From: a virus
Virus record (IMG/VR): IMGVR_UViG_3300030329_004653
Location: 1 to 31,415 of that record
Direction: 5' to 3' (one strand)
DNA: 31,415 bases
Both the position numbers and the translations under genes were made by a program. Positions 28,083 through 31,415 of the stretch are shown piece by piece. Each line of letters opens with the position of its first letter. Position 1 is the first letter of the stretch. The notes below the pieces were generated by a model. That model had not been told where the DNA came from, made no database searches, and saw only the letters and a program-made list of their open reading frames with translations.

Positions 28083-29696
28083 TTAAATCTTTACTTCAGA
28101 ATACCTCATTACACAAACCCATTTCATATTTTTTCCTGTAATACCCTCGACAGTAATCTTTAAGGCATTATTTGTGTTGTCGGCAGTAACATTAGCATCA
28201 GCACCACCAGCAGCGAAAGTGGTTGATGGGTTGGCTGTCTTTGTTACAGAGCCTTGACCAGCAAGTGCAGTAGTTCCACTATCATTTACTATTGAGCCAA
28301 CAAAAGTAGCACCAGCATTTATAGTTCCTGGTGCTGTTTCATCAATACAGGATAGTTGAATTTCAAAGGTTACTAAAGAATCTGTATCTATAGTGAATCT
28401 GTAACCAGCACCAGCAGCCAAACTATCGGCAAGATAAAGGACTGTGGCTGCAGCATTTGTTGTTCTACCAGCAAAAACTACTGTACCCGCTTGAGCCTCT
28501 CCAGCAGTAAAGTTACTACTTCCAGCACCCCCAACTGCAAATTCGCCATATCTTTTTGAGTCTGCCTTTATGCCAGTAGCAACACTATTTATTCCAGTAG
28601 CAACATTACTCTGCCCCCCAATAACAACAGATTCTGAACCAGATGCTGTATTTAACCTACCAGCAAAAACTCCTGAATATGTGCCAGATGCTGTTGAATC
28701 AAGGTTTCCTACAACAGCAGAATAACTAGCAGATGCTGTGTTTCCATTTCCACCAATAACCGAAGAATGAGCAGCACTAGCAGTATTGTTCTCTCCAGCA
28801 ATTAAAGTGGAATTAACACCACTAGCAACTTCAGTTGCATTATCTCTTTCGGTTTGTAAGTCTACTGAATTTTCGCCTCTGGAATTTCCAGCAACAGCAC
28901 CTTGATTTGCTGCCTCTATATCGTATGTGCCATCTGAACCTTGAACAGTACCACCAGAACCACTTGTGATAGCCCAAGAGCAAGTACCATCCCCATCCTC
29001 TCTCAAGAACTTGTTTCCACCAGTTTCTCCTGTAGATTTGAGTTCTGTTCCCTCAAGGTCGCAATTTATCGTTACCTTGTCGGTTGCACCAGCAACAGTA
29101 TTTATTCCTGTTCCACCCTCAATATCAACAGTATTGGCATCAGTTATTGTTTGGCTAGAGCCAGAATCTCCAGACAGTGTCCAACTTGACATTGAGCCAC
29201 CACCACCACCACCGCCAGAAGTCAAGTCATATTCAGTTCCACCATCATTCTTGAAATAAATCTTTCCATCATTCTTCTCATAGAAAACACCCTCTCCAGA
29301 ACTTGGTGTGCTTGGTGCTGTAGTTCCAGCACCCTCTTTGATATACAAAGCACCACCAGAAGTGTCATTTCCTTCCATTCGGAATCTTTCGTTTCCACCA
29401 GTATCAAACCTTATCTTGTCCTCATCAGTAGATTCTTCTGTATCTACCTTTGTGTCCTTGTCTTTGTCTTGGATTATTGATTGTGTACTTACTATAGAAT
29501 CATCATTTGGATTAAGTTCTTCTGGGTCATTATCGTTATAGCCACCTGTTCCAGGAGAACCCATCTCTTCTGATGACATCTGTACTGGTCTCGTAGTGTC
29601 AATGAAATCCACCCTTTCAGAACTTTTCTTGGTAAAGAATCTTGACATATATCTCTTTAATGTCTTTAATGGTCTTTTTCTGTCAAATATACTCAT
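28083..29696 (-). CDS. tail fibre with trimeric head-domain repeats
   Basis: A 537-residue protein. The N-terminal 130 residues are polar and acidic. A seven-Gly linker (SGGGGGGGSM) comes near residue 165. Residues from about 285 to 380 contain YadA-like 14-residue repeats, for example ENNTASAAHSSVIGGNGNTA, then SGTYSGVFAGRLNTAS and GSESVVIGGQSNVA. The C-terminal part is a beta-rich Thr/Ala domain. Such repeats build left-handed trimeric beta-rolls, so this is probably the receptor-binding fibre. It is next after the tail-tip gene, separated by two bases. Confidence 0.88.
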   Translation of the reverse strand: MSIFDRKRPLKTLKRYMSRFFTKKSSERVDFIDTTRPVQMSSEEMGSPGTGGYNDNDPEELNPNDDSIVSTQSIIQDKDKDTKVDTEESTDEDKIRFDTGGNERFRMEGNDTSGGALYIKEGAGTTAPSTPSSGEGVFYEKNDGKIYFKNDGGTEYDLTSGGGGGGGSMSSWTLSGDSGSSQTITDANTVDIEGGTGINTVAGATDKVTINCDLEGTELKSTGETGGNKFLREDGDGTCSWAITSGSGGTVQGSDGTYDIEAANQGAVAGNSRGENSVDLQTERDNATEVASGVNSTLIAGENNTASAAHSSVIGGNGNTASASYSAVVGNLDSTASGTYSGVFAGRLNTASGSESVVIGGQSNVATGINSVATGIKADSKRYGEFAVGGAGSSNFTAGEAQAGTVVFAGRTTNAAATVLYLADSLAAGAGYRFTIDTDSLVTFEIQLSCIDETAPGTINAGATFVGSIVNDSGTTALAGQGSVTKTANPSTTFAAGGADANVTADNTNNALKITVEGITGKNMKWVCVMRYSEVKI

Positions 29697-29698
29697 AA

Positions 29699-31415
29699 TT
29701 AATCTTCATCTCCAGCCTGTATGTATTGTGCTGTATTGTTTCTATCATAATCCTCTAATCTAAAATCAAACCTAGCACCCTCTGCATTTACTGTAAACTC
29801 ATAAGAAGTCAAAACACCAGAGAAAGGAGTTGTTCCAGGGTTGGAAGTTCCCACCTTGTCATCTGTTACTGTTATTGTTTGTCCAATAAAAGGAATGTTG
29901 TTTGAGTTTACGAAAGGATTTAATCCATCTAAAGAGTAATCCCTTGCCTGAAATCTTCTCAACTTGTCATCAAGGAACTGTTGTCCTAGACCTTGTGCCT
30001 CACTAAAAGAGAAATTCTCAAGATTTATGGTATTTATCTTATAGCCCATATTTGCTGTTTTTTTGTAAGATGGAGAATAAGGTAATCTTTCAATATTGTC
30101 TTTTAGGGATTGGTTTTTTGTTGTTCTTACAAACAATGCTTTTTTTCCAACTCCTCTTACATTAAATCCAGATAGGAAGTTTCCTGTCTGAACATAACCA
30201 GCCCTCTCTCCGCCAGTATTAGATAAATCTGTATTGTCTATGGCATTTTGAAAGGCAGTTTTGACATAAGGTGTTCCGTAGTACCATTTGTTATGTCTTT
30301 TGTAATCATCAAAACTGTCGTTACTCCAACCCCAAGCATCTTGTCTGTTTCCGTTCCAGTAAGGTCTCCCTGAACCCTGAGTCCAAACATCATCTGCTTG
30401 TGTGAATGTTTCACAAGTTGAACCATAACCCCAAGTCTGGTATCCCATATCCACATTTGTTTGCCTTAGATGTTCTCTACCCTCTCCCCACCAGCCTGGT
30501 TGTGCAAATGGAGATGCCAATGCTAATATCCTTATTCCCTTAACTGAATTTACATCACACTTCTTTAATGTGAACTTTCTTCCTGTTTCGGTTGGCATCA
30601 TTACAGAATTATCATTAAATCTTTCCCAAGTCGTGTCTGAATGGAAAGGGTCTGATACATCTATGTCGGTTGAAACCTCAACCCTGTAAGTTCCGCCTCT
30701 TCCAATACCCATCATACGAACATTATCTCCAGCAAGACCAATATTGAAAGAAAATTCATCTATATCTAGAGCCATTCCACCCCTAAACCAGAATGTAATC
30801 AAATGTAAAGGAGTTTTGTTTCCATCATCACTCAATGTGGGTATTCCAAACTTTCCACCCATGTTTATTCTTTGATTTCTATATGCAACTGTACTTGCTT
30901 CTTTCCATTCACATTTCTTCCAAAGAGATTGGTAAAATATTGCTGTGCTTATTCCAGAGCCATAAATGGGTTCTGTAGCTGAATCCCAATTCTCAACATC
31001 TGGACCAAGACCTCTCAGATGACATACATCATAAAAATATTCTGGAATTGATGAACCACTAGAATATCCATTGGAATCAAACCCAGACTGCCTAGCATTG
31101 TTTGTTGGAACTCCAGAAGCAGCAAAATTACAACCATATTGAAGAATATCTGTTGGGGAGAAATAGTTCTGTTCTGGCATTTGGACCTGCATAAGCTGGG
31201 CAGTGTATACATCAGACATATCCCTTTCCCTTGTAAGGGATGTTACAGACCCAGCAGCGAGTGTTATGTCGGCTGATGACTTCTGGCTCAATGGCTTGAA
31301 TATGACCTTGTTTGTGTTGTCGTCATATCTCAAATCATAAAGCAACCCAGAATCTTCACACAGTTTGTCAATCAGTGGTTTTGGGTTTATTGGAACTTGA
31401 CCACCTTGTGCAAAG
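29699..31415 (-). CDS. tail-tip / central tail protein, C-terminal part (gene enters from the right end)
   Basis: An open frame of 572 codons from the last base of the window to TAA at 29699, without an upstream stop. The first 190 residues repeat the end of the left-hand fragment at about 92% identity (CEDSGLLYDLRYDDNTNKVI and onward). After that come tail-hub-like beta regions (YRVEVSTDIDVSDPFHSDTT, GYQTWGYGSTCETFTQADDV) and a closing half that includes NMGYKINTINLENFSFSEAQ, typical of baseplate-hub proteins. The TTG at 31345 is internal and not a start. The protein continues that of 1-2621. Confidence 0.85.
   Translation of the reverse strand, partial: FAQGGQVPINPKPLIDKLCEDSGLLYDLRYDDNTNKVIFKPLSQKSSADITLAAGSVTSLTRERDMSDVYTAQLMQVQMPEQNYFSPTDILQYGCNFAASGVPTNNARQSGFDSNGYSSGSSIPEYFYDVCHLRGLGPDVENWDSATEPIYGSGISTAIFYQSLWKKCEWKEASTVAYRNQRINMGGKFGIPTLSDDGNKTPLHLITFWFRGGMALDIDEFSFNIGLAGDNVRMMGIGRGGTYRVEVSTDIDVSDPFHSDTTWERFNDNSVMMPTETGRKFTLKKCDVNSVKGIRILALASPFAQPGWWGEGREHLRQTNVDMGYQTWGYGSTCETFTQADDVWTQGSGRPYWNGNRQDAWGWSNDSFDDYKRHNKWYYGTPYVKTAFQNAIDNTDLSNTGGERAGYVQTGNFLSGFNVRGVGKKALFVRTTKNQSLKDNIERLPYSPSYKKTANMGYKINTINLENFSFSEAQGLGQQFLDDKLRRFQARDYSLDGLNPFVNSNNIPFIGQTITVTDDKVGTSNPGTTPFSGVLTSYEFTVNAEGARFDFRLEDYDRNNTAQYIQAGDED
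30846..31415. repeat. right copy of the diverged terminal overlap
   Basis: Gap-free match to bases 1-570 at about 89% identity, in the same reading frame of the same gene. Differences are concentrated at third codon positions, and some 16 of 190 residues change. Confidence 0.9.

Noticed and set aside
31345-31345. TTG as the start of the right-end gene
   Set aside because: The frame is open to the last base, and the left-end copy shows that these codons are internal (GLLYDL).
29699-31415. Tandem duplication of the tail-tip gene
   Set aside because: Possible but less likely: the match begins and ends exactly at the window ends, and the gene order closes into a normal circular siphovirus map with one copy.

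Overview
This window looks like an essentially complete genome of an uncultured tailed phage of the siphovirus type. It has an HK97-like head module, a long tape-measure protein and no sheath or baseplate-wedge genes. The structural and lysis-side genes all run on the minus strand and the early or accessory genes on the plus strand. The first 570 bases and the last 570 bases (30846-31415) align without gaps at about 89% identity, inside one and the same tail-tip gene. The simplest reading is a circular or circularly permuted genome of about 30.85 kb, opened inside that gene, with the two ends taken from slightly different strains. The host is unknown. The genetic code is standard, and Shine-Dalgarno sites are strong, so the host probably initiates translation in the classical way. 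I recognise no integrase, polymerase, helicase or endolysin.

Minus-strand arm, in transcription order: two small membrane proteins (16738 to 16378), three small genes, large terminase, portal, MuF-like protein, a prohead protease with an extra N-terminal domain, major capsid protein, small head genes, head-tail connector, neck and tail-terminator proteins, a conserved hypothetical, tail tube, a tail-assembly chaperone pair with a likely -1 frameshift, tape measure, a minor tail protein and the large tail-tip protein. The tail-tip gene is cut by the window ends and resumes at 31415. It is followed by a fibre with head-domain repeats, a tiny membrane peptide, a membrane protein, a metallophosphoesterase and a small Cys-containing protein that ends at 26518.

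From 16.74 to 17.96 kb there is no convincing gene. The stretch is GC-rich (57-60% in the lines I counted) and packed with hairpins, and a near-consensus sigma70 promoter (16773-16801) reads into it. I regard it as a candidate large structured RNA or very long leader.

From 17.9 to 21.7 kb lies an array of short plus-strand genes, most of them encoding small and often very acidic proteins. The genes are separated by nine clear copies (plus one diverged copy) of a nested stem-loop, and ten starts carry an almost identical ribosome-binding leader, AAGGAGATAAATTTATG. Base changes between copies keep the stems paired. One leader is followed only by ATG-AAT-TAA. This modular array is the most unusual feature of the window.

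A terminator (about 21775) and a new promoter (about 21827) lead into a second plus-strand unit. It holds a winged-helix protein, an HTH regulator, a probable single-strand annealing recombinase, a run of tightly coupled small genes that includes a tandem paralogous pair, a Cys4 protein and a final HTH regulator. The two arms converge at 26315-26517.
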